Of a DNA stretch of 64,000 nucleotides, positions 43,980 to 51,275 are shown piece by piece. Origin of the DNA: Desulfoluna sp. (GTDB lineage: Bacteria; Desulfobacterota; Desulfobacteria; Desulfobacterales; Desulfolunaceae); contig NZ_JAQYWB010000005.1 in the NCBI RefSeq assembly GCF_030145185.1, positions 1 to 64,000 of the forward strand, read 5' to 3'. Numbering within the stretch: the first letter of the stretch is position 1; the number at the start of each line of letters is the position of its first letter. A program made the position numbers and the translations under genes. The notes under the pieces were generated by a model. It ran no database searches. It was given only the letters and a program-made list of their open reading frames with translations, and was not told the DNA's origin.

Positions 43980-45209
43980 TTAGGGTGTCGAGGTGTCCCC
44001 ACCTCGCCAACGGCGCACCACCAGGGCGCTGTTCTGGCCTCCGAAGCCGAAATTTTCAAAAAGAAGGGTCGAGATCCCTTCGGCGCCTCGACCGCTGACC
44101 ACAAAATCGAGGGTCGGGTCCAGGGGGGCCTTGAGGTGAGGGTTGGCAGGCAACACACCCTGGGTTAAGGCGGCCAGCGTCACGGCCAGCTCCACGGCCC
44201 CGCAGGCCGAAGCCAGATGCCCCAGCCATGCCTTGAGGGAGAAAATAGCTGGCCGATGACCGCCGAAGACCCGCCCAAAGAGCGCAGCCTCCATCTGATC
44301 GTTAAGGAGTGTGCCTGTTCCGTGGGCCGAGACGGCATCCACCTCCGAGGGCAACATAAAGGCTTCGTCAAGAGCCAGCCGCACCGCCTTTTCCGCCCAG
44401 GTTCCTGAAGGGTCCGGGGCGGTCATGTTGTACCCGTCCAGGGACGAACCAAAGCCAAGAATTTCTGCGTAAATCTCGGCGCCGCGCCGCTTGGCATGCT
44501 CAAGCTCCTCCAAGAGAAGAAAAGCGCCCCCCTCTCCGGGCAAAAAGCCCTGGCGCTTCGCATCAAAGGGGGCATACACGCCGGAAGGGTCCCCCTCGCT
44601 CCGATGCAGGGCCCGGGCCATCCCGTACGCAAGGAGCCCCCCCCGGTTGATCCGAGAGTCTCCGCCCCCGGCCAGAGCCGTGTCGAGATACCCGTCCCGC
44701 ACCTTTCGAAATCCCTCGCCAAGGGCTGTCAGCGAGGCGGCACAAGCGCTGCCGCAGGTGTAATTCTCGCCATGAATGCCAGTGAGCCGAGAAATGGCCG
44801 AAGCGGCGGTGTTGGGAAGAAACCGCAGCATCCACAAGGCCGAAAGCCCCGCCTCGGAAATCTCACCCCCCTGGATGTTCGAAAACTCTTCCCCGACATC
44901 GAGGTTGGGGCCGCTGCCACAGAAAAGTCCGGTATCGGCCCTCTCCTTCTCCGAGAGCCCCGATCTCTCCATGGCCATCACCGCCGAGGCCACCGCAAAC
45001 TGTGCCCCCCGGTTAAGATACCGCCCATCCTTGAAACGCCCGGTGTACGCCTTGAGATCGAAGTCCTCCACGGGCGCCGCCCAAAGCCCCTCTTCCCCCG
45101 TAAAGGTAAAACGAGGCGCCCCGTCAGCCAATCTCTCACCGATCTCCTGAAATCTGGCCCCCAGGGAAGAGACCACCCCAACGGACGTCACCACCACACG
45201 CCTGCGCAT
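43980..45209 (-). CDS. Beta-ketoacyl-ACP synthase of biotin operon
   Basis: 409 residues of the FabF (KAS II) family. The active-site Cys156 lies in TCGSACAASL; the histidines are in SAHGTGT and LGHLASACGAVE, and the lysine in SLKAWLGH, so the Cys-His-His triad is intact. TAAGGAG lies 6 bases before the ATG. Genes for an acyl carrier protein, an SDR and two hotdog proteins share the operon with bioB and bioF. It should therefore condense malonyl units for pimeloyl-ACP rather than serve general lipid synthesis. That role is inferred. Confidence 0.85.
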   Translation of the reverse strand: MRRRVVVTSVGVVSSLGARFQEIGERLADGAPRFTFTGEEGLWAAPVEDFDLKAYTGRFKDGRYLNRGAQFAVASAVMAMERSGLSEKERADTGLFCGSGPNLDVGEEFSNIQGGEISEAGLSALWMLRFLPNTAASAISRLTGIHGENYTCGSACAASLTALGEGFRKVRDGYLDTALAGGGDSRINRGGLLAYGMARALHRSEGDPSGVYAPFDAKRQGFLPGEGGAFLLLEELEHAKRRGAEIYAEILGFGSSLDGYNMTAPDPSGTWAEKAVRLALDEAFMLPSEVDAVSAHGTGTLLNDQMEAALFGRVFGGHRPAIFSLKAWLGHLASACGAVELAVTLAALTQGVLPANPHLKAPLDPTLDFVVSGRGAEGISTLLFENFGFGGQNSALVVRRWRGGDTSTP

Positions 45210-45264
45210 GTAAACTCCTTAAGTTAAGCGAAAAACGAAGAACAAAAAACGGAAAACGGAAAAC

Positions 45265-45380
45265 GCCTCCGGCGGCAAGGTGTGCCACCTTGAAAGCGGG
45301 TTTGCGAATGCTCTACGACCGCCGGAACTCTAAGCACCTCGCGTCCGCATTCGCGTGAAGTGCGAGGGTGTGCACCGTTC
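45265..45380 (+). repeat. Type 1 repeat inside biotin operon
   Basis: GCCTCCGGCGGCAAGGTGTG, CCACCTTGAAAGCGGG, TTTGCGAATGCTCTACGACC, GCGTCCGCATTCGCGTGAAG TGCGAGG. It lies between the ACP and ketosynthase genes. Confidence 0.85.
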
Positions 45381-45445
45381 CTCACAAGTACCTGATTGGC
45401 CGGTTTGCCAGGATCCACTCAAAATTTGTTGTTCACCGGGATCAC

Positions 45446-45811
45446 TCAGACGCTGCGCCAGTTGACGTAGTCCACAATGTCTTTCACCTTAAGGACCGGC
45501 CCGTCCTCCTGGTCCGCAAGGATTTCATCCACGCGGGTCGAGGTCAGGTAGGGGTATTTCTCCATGAGGTAGGCCCGGGTATCGGTCACCTGATCACCCG
45601 GCTCACTGATATAGACCCGCAGGGTCTTTAAGAAAACCTCGTCATCGTTGACATCAATATTAAACTCAGAGCTTAAGCTCACGGCCAGTTCCAGAAGATC
45701 GATGGACTCTACCTCCAGGTCCCGGAAAAGATACGTCTCCGCCCCGATGCTTGCCGTTTCCACATCCAGAATATCAGCCAGGGTGGCCTGAATTTTTTCA
45801 AAAACCGTCAT
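45446..45811 (-). CDS. Dedicated acyl carrier protein of biotin operon
   Basis: 121 residues, acidic. The phosphopantetheine site is Ser36 in DLEVESIDLLELAVSLSSEF, and the EFNIDVNDDEVF helix follows. It is about 40 residues longer than standard ACP (77-80): an insertion after helix II (about 60-105, including YISEPGDQVTDTRAYLMEKYPYLT) precedes the final helix VLKVKDIVDYVNW. An unusual carrier in a biotin operon probably holds the growing pimeloyl chain. The gap to the SDR gene is 130 bases. Confidence 0.82.
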   Translation of the reverse strand: MTVFEKIQATLADILDVETASIGAETYLFRDLEVESIDLLELAVSLSSEFNIDVNDDEVFLKTLRVYISEPGDQVTDTRAYLMEKYPYLTSTRVDEILADQEDGPVLKVKDIVDYVNWRSV

Positions 45812-45941
45812 GTTAAACGTCTCACTCCATCATCATTTTGATACAAACCAAAGGGGCTCCCGCAGGGGAATCCCCGTTCGATGGGCTTAAATTTTATAAA
45901 AAAAACCGCGTGACACCGGCACACCTTTTACCGAGATACAA

Positions 45942-46685
45942 TCACTTACAGGCCGTCAGGCCACCGTCCATGGTGATGGGGGTGGCGTTAATGGGCCTTG
46001 CAGCATCTGAAAGGAGAAAAAGCAAGGTTTCGGCCACCTCGTCAGGAGAGGCCGCCCGCCCCAGAGGTATTTTTTGCCTGACCCAAGCTTCGTTTTCGGC
46101 CATAAATGCCTCGGCGCGTCCCGACGCGACGTAACCAGGCCTCAAAATGGCGGTGGTCACGCCTTTTTTGGCCATCTCAATGCCGATGCCCTGATAAAGG
46201 GCTTCGCACGCCTTTTTGGAGGCGGCGTAAAAGCCCTGCCCCCCGTTCTGAAGAAACGCGGCGGTCGATGAAAGATAGAGCATCCGGCCAAAACGCCTGG
46301 CCACCATGCGGCGTGCCGCCCATTTGATGAGGGCGGAACGACCCGTGACATTTTCATGAAAATAGCGCCCCACCTCTTCCGGGGATGCGGTGGCCACAAG
46401 GCTCTCCAGATTGCCGTGGGCAAAATCCACGAAGTAGTCCGGCCCCCCTTCTGAAAACCGGGCGTCCACGTCAGAAAAACCATCAGGGTCCAGGGCCTTT
46501 CCCAGGTCAAAAAAACACGGGGTGGTCTGCATCGTGCCCGGGGTGTCCTGAATCCTCTTTTTTCCCTCTTCCGAACGAAACGTCAGCACGGCCTCAAGCC
46601 CGGCCTCCGCAAGAAGCGGAAAAAGGGCCAGGGCCATCTCACAGCTTCCGCCCACAACCAGCACGGTTTTTCCGGTAAACTTCAT
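45942..46685 (-). CDS. SDR-family ketoacyl reductase-like protein of biotin operon
   Basis: 247 residues of the short-chain dehydrogenase family. The catalytic Ser139/140, Tyr153 and Lys157 are present (LYLSSTAAFLQNGGQGFYAASKK). The cofactor loop reads VGGSCEMALAL instead of TGxxxGIG, so NAD(P)H binding is atypical. The ATG overlaps the stop codon of the preceding hotdog gene (ATGA). Expected role: 3-oxoacyl-ACP reduction, FabG-like, in the pimeloyl pathway. Confidence 0.78.
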   Translation of the reverse strand: MKFTGKTVLVVGGSCEMALALFPLLAEAGLEAVLTFRSEEGKKRIQDTPGTMQTTPCFFDLGKALDPDGFSDVDARFSEGGPDYFVDFAHGNLESLVATASPEEVGRYFHENVTGRSALIKWAARRMVARRFGRMLYLSSTAAFLQNGGQGFYAASKKACEALYQGIGIEMAKKGVTTAILRPGYVASGRAEAFMAENEAWVRQKIPLGRAASPDEVAETLLFLLSDAARPINATPITMDGGLTACK

Positions 46686-46969
46686 CTGATCACCATCTCT
46701 CCGGTCACCGCCGGTTTATCGCCATGAAAGAGCTTGCAGGAGGCCCGCCCTTTGTCAAAATGGACCTGATACGCATAGGTACCGGGGGGAATAAACCGAC
46801 GAAACCTGAAATTCTTTGCCTCCAGGGGGCGATGCCCCGCCTCCTGGAGCCGTGCGGCAAACGCTTCCACCACGAGGCTCCCCGGCACCACGGGAGTCCC
46901 CGGGAAATGCCCCTTGTAAAGGGGATCGGTACCGTCAAAGACAAAATGTCCAGACAAAGGGGCGGTCAT
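46682..46969 (-). CDS. Hotdog-fold (FabZ-like) dehydratase of biotin operon (1)
   Basis: 95 residues. DPLYKGHFPGTPVVPGSLVVEAFA is the FabZ/FabA signature, with His21 as catalytic base. It is much shorter than FabZ (about 145), covering just one minimal hotdog. The ATG at 46969 overlaps the bioB stop (TGATG) and has GGGAGAGG 5 bases upstream. It likely dehydrates 3-hydroxyacyl-ACP intermediates, perhaps as a heterodimer with the hotdog protein at 43267. Confidence 0.75.
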   Translation of the reverse strand: MTAPLSGHFVFDGTDPLYKGHFPGTPVVPGSLVVEAFAARLQEAGHRPLEAKNFRFRRFIPPGTYAYQVHFDKGRASCKLFHGDKPAVTGEMVIR

Positions 46970-47949
46970 CACACCTCTCCCACGCTGAGACCGGCATCGG
47001 CCACCATCTTCATATCGTCTTCCAGGGAGCGCCCGGCAGTGGTGAGATAATTCCCCACCATAAGGCCATCGGCCCCGGCGGAAAAAAGCCAGGACTGGAA
47101 GTCCCTCAAGGTCACTTCCCGGCCACCGCAGACGGTAATCCTCTTCTCCGGGGCAATAATTCGAAACAGGGCCACTGATTTCAAGGCATCTAAGGCAGGC
47201 ATCAGGGGGCGATTTGCCATGCGGGTCCCCGCCACCGGCGTAAGAAAATTGATGGGAAGGGTATCGGCGTTAAGCCCTTTCAGGGTGAGGGCCAGCTCCA
47301 CGCGCTGGGCCCAGCTCTCTCCCATGCCAAGGATGCCGCCGGAACAGACGCCGAATCCCAGCTCTGCCGCCAGTTGAACCGTTTCGATGTCTTCATCGTA
47401 GGTGTGGGTGGTGCAGATGGCGTCGAAATGACTGCGGGAGGTCTCCAGGTTATGATGGTAGCGCCCCAAACCGCTTGAACGAAGCCGCTCGCCCCGTTTG
47501 GCGTCCAGCATCCCCAGGGATCCGCAGAGGGTGAGATCGGTCTCTTTTCGGAGACGCTCCACCACACGGCAGACCCGATCGATTTCCGCATCGTTGAGGC
47601 TGTGCCCACTGGTGACGATCCCGAAACGGGTGGCCCCGGCCCGGGCCATGGCAAGGCCGCGTTCCACCAGGGTCTCTTCATCCATCAGGGGATAAATATC
47701 CACCCCTGTCTCATGGCTTGCCGACTGGGCGCAAAACGCACAATCCTGGGAGCACTTGCCCGATTTGGCGTTCACGATGGAGCAGAGGAAGACCGAATCT
47801 CCCTGGCGCTCCCGCCGCCTGATCTGAGCCGCTTCAAGCAAAGGCAACAGCGCCTCAGTGCCCACCCCGGCCAGGGCCAGGGCTTCGGTTTCACTCACCT
47901 CATAAGAAGGGTCGACAATCAATTTTCGTATGAATTCATGGGTCTGCAT
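46969..47949 (-). CDS. bioB: Biotin synthase
   Basis: 326 residues from the ATG at 47949; longer frames run into a repeat element. Radical SAM cluster cysteines Cys66, 70 and 73 (GKCSQDCAFC) are followed by the [2Fe-2S]-site regions GSLGMLDAKR, YHHNLETSRSHF, TTHTYDEDI, CSGGILGMGE and INFLTPVAGT. It inserts sulfur into dethiobiotin. It is first of a seven-gene operon ending in bioF. Its promoter carries a BirA-type operator, and a short type 1 repeat lies in its leader immediately before the ribosome-binding site. Confidence 0.95.
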   Translation of the reverse strand: MQTHEFIRKLIVDPSYEVSETEALALAGVGTEALLPLLEAAQIRRRERQGDSVFLCSIVNAKSGKCSQDCAFCAQSASHETGVDIYPLMDEETLVERGLAMARAGATRFGIVTSGHSLNDAEIDRVCRVVERLRKETDLTLCGSLGMLDAKRGERLRSSGLGRYHHNLETSRSHFDAICTTHTYDEDIETVQLAAELGFGVCSGGILGMGESWAQRVELALTLKGLNADTLPINFLTPVAGTRMANRPLMPALDALKSVALFRIIAPEKRITVCGGREVTLRDFQSWLFSAGADGLMVGNYLTTAGRSLEDDMKMVADAGLSVGEV

Positions 47950-47960
47950 GGATGGTCCCT

Positions 47961-47998
47961 GCCTCCGGCGGCGAGGTAAGCCACCTCGAAAGCGGGCT
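47961..47998 (+). repeat. Type 1 repeat, short copy in bioB leader
   Basis: GCCTCCGGCGGCGAGGTAAG CCACCTCGAAAGCGGGCT. Its stem keeps pairing (CGAGGT / ACCTCG variant). On the coding strand its GGAGGC end runs into the bioB Shine-Dalgarno region. Confidence 0.75.
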
Positions 47999-48111
47999 GC
48001 CAGAGCGGGGGATACCTCAATCGCAATGATGATAATAACGTTGCAACAAATCAAAGAGACGAAAAACAAAAATGCTTCGTTTCACGAATCTTATTTGCAT
48101 CTAAAGGGCAC

Positions 48112-48141
48112 GTTATACAGCCATATCAGCCCACCTGTCAA
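48112..48141 (-). promoter_or_regulatory. bioB operon promoter
   Basis: On the minus strand TTGACA (48141-48136), 18 bases, TATAAC (48117-48112). The -35 hexamer lies inside the left half-site of the biotin operator, so repressor binding would block it. Confidence 0.75.
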
Positions 48142-48166
48142 CCCTACCTCGAATCATGGTTGACAG
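48135..48166. promoter_or_regulatory. BirA-type biotin operator
   Basis: CTGTCAACC - 14 bases - GGTTGACAG: a perfect 9-base inverted repeat with the spacing of the bacterial BirA site (TTGTAAACC-N14-GGTTTACAA type). It overlaps the bioB promoter. Confidence 0.88.
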
Positions 48167-48210
48167 GACAATAACGAAAAACAATCGTCGTTATTGTCCG
48201 GCAAACACCC

Positions 48211-49086
48211 TCATGCAAGGGATCGTGGAGAGACAAAATGACAGGCTTTCCCGGAGATCGGATCGGTAAAAAGAACCTCTTTGGCCAAGAGTTTCAAGGG
48301 ATTTTCGTAGTCGGGAGGGGCCTCCTCTAAAAGGATCGGATAGAGGCGGTCGTTTGCGATAGGTGCGCCGATGGCACACATATGAAGCCGGATCTGATGC
48401 TTTTTCCCGGTGAGGGGGCAAATGCGGTAGAGCCCTCCCTTTCCGCGGGGGGAGAGGCACTCAAGGGTGGACATGGCATTGGGGGTGCCAGCCTCAACTT
48501 TCATACGAAACCACGGATCCCCGGAAACCAGGCGATTCTCCACGTGAAAAGGGCCTTCGGTCTCCGGCCGACTTAAGGAGAGGGCCTCATAGACCTTGCT
48601 CACCTTCCGATCCATAAAAAGGCTCTGATAAAGGCCCCGGCTCTTTTTCTGCCGAGAAAAGAGAACCAGCCCCGCCGTCTCTCGGTCGATACGGTTCACG
48701 GGGGCAAGGTCCGGCGTATCGAACCGCTTTCTCAGACGGGCCAGCAGGGTCTCGTTCACAAACTTCCCAGACGGAATCACCGGCAGAAAATGAGGTTTGC
48801 AGGCGACGATCAGGTGGTCATCGGCATAGATCACCTCCTCGACAAAAGGAACGGGCTCCTCATACGCCACCTCTCGAAAATAATGAAGCACCATCATGGG
48901 AGAGACCCGGGTCGCATGGGAGAGTGGCCTCCCCTGTGCGTCGGTCACCAGGCCTCCGTCCAGACGCGAGGCCCAGATATCAAGAGGAATCGTCGGAAAG
49001 CGCGTCTCCAAAAAAGCCAGGATCGGCGTGCCCTCAGGAATCGCCTCCCCCACCGTCACCGTGGACGCAAAAGGACTCCGACTCAT
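48211..49086 (-). CDS. RluA-family pseudouridine synthase
   Basis: 291 residues. The ATG at 49086 overlaps the bioD stop codon (ATGA), giving translational coupling. The catalytic aspartate lies in PVNRIDRETAGLVLFSR, the RluA/RsuA motif, and GKKHQIRLHMCAIGAPIANDRLYP is the second family signature. It isomerises uridine in rRNA or tRNA; the target is not predictable. The association with bioD is probably incidental operon sharing. Confidence 0.85.
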   Translation of the reverse strand: MSRSPFASTVTVGEAIPEGTPILAFLETRFPTIPLDIWASRLDGGLVTDAQGRPLSHATRVSPMMVLHYFREVAYEEPVPFVEEVIYADDHLIVACKPHFLPVIPSGKFVNETLLARLRKRFDTPDLAPVNRIDRETAGLVLFSRQKKSRGLYQSLFMDRKVSKVYEALSLSRPETEGPFHVENRLVSGDPWFRMKVEAGTPNAMSTLECLSPRGKGGLYRICPLTGKKHQIRLHMCAIGAPIANDRLYPILLEEAPPDYENPLKLLAKEVLFTDPISGKACHFVSPRSLA

Positions 49087-49790
49087 GGGGTTTCCACTCC
49101 CATGGCCCGCAGCATGGGGGACAGACGCTGTGCCATGGCTTCGGATTCCGTTTCGATGCAGCACATGCGCCCGATGGCAGCCACAGGGCGGATACCGGTG
49201 ATACGGGCCACCGCCTCCATATGCTCGGCGATCATCACGGGTTCCGTGGACCCATCCCGGTCGATGAACACCACAAAGGGCTGGGTGATCCCCCTGGAAG
49301 CCATGGCTTCCAGGGTAAGAAGAGTGTGGTTGATGGTGCCCAGGCCGGCCCGTGCCGCCACGACATGGACAAATTTCTCTTCGGCCAGGAGATCAATCAC
49401 GTTCAATCGTTCGGTCACCGGCACCAGAGCACCACCGGCACCCTCCACGACCAGGGGACGTCCCAGGGCTCTCTTCTCTTTAATAAACGTCTTAAACGCT
49501 TCCGGGTCGATCTTCTTGCCCTCCTCACGAGCCGCAAAGTAAGGCGCTTTGGCTTCCCGAAAGCAATAAAGGACAGAATCTTTGGGTTCATCACGCCCCC
49601 CCATCAGGGTCAAAACAAAAGAGGGATCACTGTAGGGATGAGTGGGGCTGTGGCAACCGGTCTGAAAGGGCTTCAGGTAGAGGGGATCCAAGCCATTGGC
49701 GCGCAAAATTTTCATCACCAGAAGGGAAAGAACACTCTTTCCGACGTCGGTATCGGTTCCGGTGATGCAAATATCTCGAATGGGGGACAT
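49083..49790 (-). CDS. bioD: Dethiobiotin synthetase
   Basis: 235 residues from the ATG at 49790 (GGAGAC upstream). P-loop GTDTDVGKS (11-19), the KPFQTGC substrate loop and VVEGAGGALVPVTE (the DTBS GAGG loop) are all present. It closes the ureido ring of dethiobiotin with CO2 and ATP. It is transcribed toward the pseudouridine synthase and then, after a gap with the bioB promoter, the bioB operon. No bioA, bioC or bioH gene is in this window. Confidence 0.93.
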   Translation of the reverse strand: MSPIRDICITGTDTDVGKSVLSLLVMKILRANGLDPLYLKPFQTGCHSPTHPYSDPSFVLTLMGGRDEPKDSVLYCFREAKAPYFAAREEGKKIDPEAFKTFIKEKRALGRPLVVEGAGGALVPVTERLNVIDLLAEEKFVHVVAARAGLGTINHTLLTLEAMASRGITQPFVVFIDRDGSTEPVMIAEHMEAVARITGIRPVAAIGRMCCIETESEAMAQRLSPMLRAMGVETP

Positions 49791-50152
49791 GACAGTCTCC
49801 AGATCGCAGGTTAATAACGGGGATACGCCCGAAATACGAACAGTCCGCAGTCCTGGGCACCCTGAAAAAAGAATGTGCATAGTGGTACTATGAACCCAGG
49901 TTTATTTCAATCATCCGCACCGGTCATCGCACCAGATTCACACAAAAAAGGCTCGTACACAAAATAAATTGACCAAATAAAAACCCCCACAGGGCATCAC
50001 TCATTTATAAAAAAGACAAAGGCTCAGGAAGCATGACATCCGGCTTGCGCAGAGAGATCCGCAGTGATATGAAGTGTACATTGTTAAAAGAACGCTGCAA
50101 AAGCCCTGCCATTGGGACTTTTTACCCCGATTCTCACTGGAGCATACCCTTT
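49791..50152. other. Divergent region bioD / CDP-alcohol transferase
   Basis: Contains a perfect small palindrome CATAGT-GGT-ACTATG at 49878-49892, about 90 bases upstream of bioD, which could be an operator. No BirA-type box is visible here, so bioD may be controlled differently from bioB. The rest is AT-rich with no gene. Confidence 0.4.
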
Positions 50153-50740
50153 ATGGCTGGTAATATTCTACGCACACTTCTGTATTCTGTCCCCAATACC
50201 ATCAGCCTCTTCAGGCTCGCCTGTTCCCCGGTGATTCTCTGGTTCGCCTGGACCGGAGAGGAGCGCCCCTTCCTGGCCTTTCTCACCTCAGCCCTGGTGT
50301 CGGATTTTTTTGATGGCTCCATCGCGCGCCTGCTGAAGCACACCACAGAGCTGGGCGCCAAACTCGACAGCATGGCCGATTTCCTTCTGGCCCTTGCCGT
50401 TTTGCCCTGCATCTGGTGGCTCTGGCCCCATCTCCTCGACACCGAACTTCCCTACTTTATGCTGATTCTGGTGGGCAGCTTTGCCCAGCTTACCTGCGGC
50501 TACGTCAAATTCGGGAGGACCCCAAGCTACCACACCTGGACCGCCAAAAGCGCCACCCTGCTGCTCTCCATCTCCCTGATTGTCCTTCTCTATACCCAAG
50601 ACGTCAGCGCACCCTTTCGGTTCTCCGCCATGCTTCACCTGGCCTCCACCGTGGAGTCCATCCTCATCACCCTGATCCTCCCCACATGGAACTACAACGT
50701 CCACTCCCTCTGGCACGCACTGGAACTGACGAAAGACTAA
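50153..50740 (+). CDS. CDP-alcohol phosphatidyltransferase family protein
   Basis: 195 residues, about six membrane helices. The family motif D-x2-D-G-x2-A-R-x8-G-x3-D-x3-D is complete: SDFFDGSIAR ... GAKLDSMAD (D51, D54, G55, A58, R59, G68, D72, D76). It transfers an alcohol (glycerol-3-phosphate, inositol or similar) onto CDP-diacylglycerol in phospholipid synthesis. I place the start at 50153, before the first helix; an earlier ATG at 50069 is possible. The acceptor alcohol is unknown; it is not obviously PgsA or PssA. Confidence 0.85.
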   Translation: MAGNILRTLLYSVPNTISLFRLACSPVILWFAWTGEERPFLAFLTSALVSDFFDGSIARLLKHTTELGAKLDSMADFLLALAVLPCIWWLWPHLLDTELPYFMLILVGSFAQLTCGYVKFGRTPSYHTWTAKSATLLLSISLIVLLYTQDVSAPFRFSAMLHLASTVESILITLILPTWNYNVHSLWHALELTKD

Positions 50741-50742
50741 AA

Positions 50743-50776
50743 GCACCTCCGTCGGCCCTGCCGTGGGCTAAACTTT
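50743..50776 (+). repeat. Type 2 repeat, partial copy
   Basis: GCACCTCCGTCGGCCCTGCC GTGGGCTAAACTTTT: both arms of the GC stem changed together (T for G and A-to-T partners), followed by half of the AAACTTTT palindrome. Confidence 0.65.
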
Positions 50777-50815
50777 TGCCTGATTTTATAGTAACTATTC
50801 AGCTCTTAAAAGGCT

Positions 50816-51004
50816 GCCTCCGGCGGCGAGGTGTGCCACCTCGAAAGCTGGTTTGCGAATGCGCATCGGAAGGCGTCTCTTGAGGCTGCAATGCGTCCGC
50901 ATTCGCCCGGAGAGTGGAGGTCGGCAACGTGGGCCGCATGGGCGTGAGCTGGCGGCTTTTCACTGACGACTCATGGGTTGACATTAACCGGAATAACTCT
51001 GGCG
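50816..51004 (+). repeat. Type 1 repeat, full-length copy
   Basis: GCCTCCGGCGGCGAGGTGTG, CCACCTCGAAAGCTGG, TTTGCGAATGCGCATCGGAA, GCGTCCGCATTCGCCCGG and the tail GGGTTGACATTAACCGGAAT AACTCTGGCG. It is very similar to the copy at 35853. Confidence 0.85.
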
Positions 51005-51020
51005 TAGTTAACAAAAAAAC

Positions 51021-51070
51021 TGTTTGGCAACCTTTTCAAAAGGTTGGCCCCCGGCAGAGCCGCCGGAGGC
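51021..51070 (-). repeat. Type 2 repeat copy
   Basis: TGTTTGGCAACCTTTTCAAA AGGTTGGCCCCCGGCAG AGCCGCCGGAGGC. The inner palindrome is AACCTTTTCAAAAGGTT, a compensated variant of AAACTTTTGAAAAGTTT. Confidence 0.8.
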
Positions 51071-51111
51071 ATAAACTGAATAGTTACAAATAGACTATTG
51101 CCCACGGGCGC

Positions 51112-51210
51112 AGCCCGTCAGCGAATGTGATCGACCTGAGGAACGAAGGTCGGGAGCATTCGCGAACCTGGGGTGCAGGGGATTTGTCCCCTGCCCGCCG
51201 GAGGCACGCT
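51112..51210 (+). repeat. Type 3 repeat copy
   Basis: GAACGAAGGTCGGGAGCATT CGCGAACCTGGGGTGCAGGG GATTTGTCCCCTGCCCGCCG GAGGC. The hairpin GCAGGGGA/TCCCCTGC replaces the CAAGGTG/CACCTTG stem of type 1. Related to 36455 and 5648. Confidence 0.6.
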
Positions 51211-51275
51211 CTTGACGTTTCCTCTGTGGTTCACCCAGCTTTGACCACAGAAAGGCTGTTTTTAAGCGATAGCCT

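Noticed and set aside
47950-48069. Upstream extension of bioB
   Set aside because: The added residues translate a type 1 repeat and its flank; the BioB family starts at the ATG at 47949.
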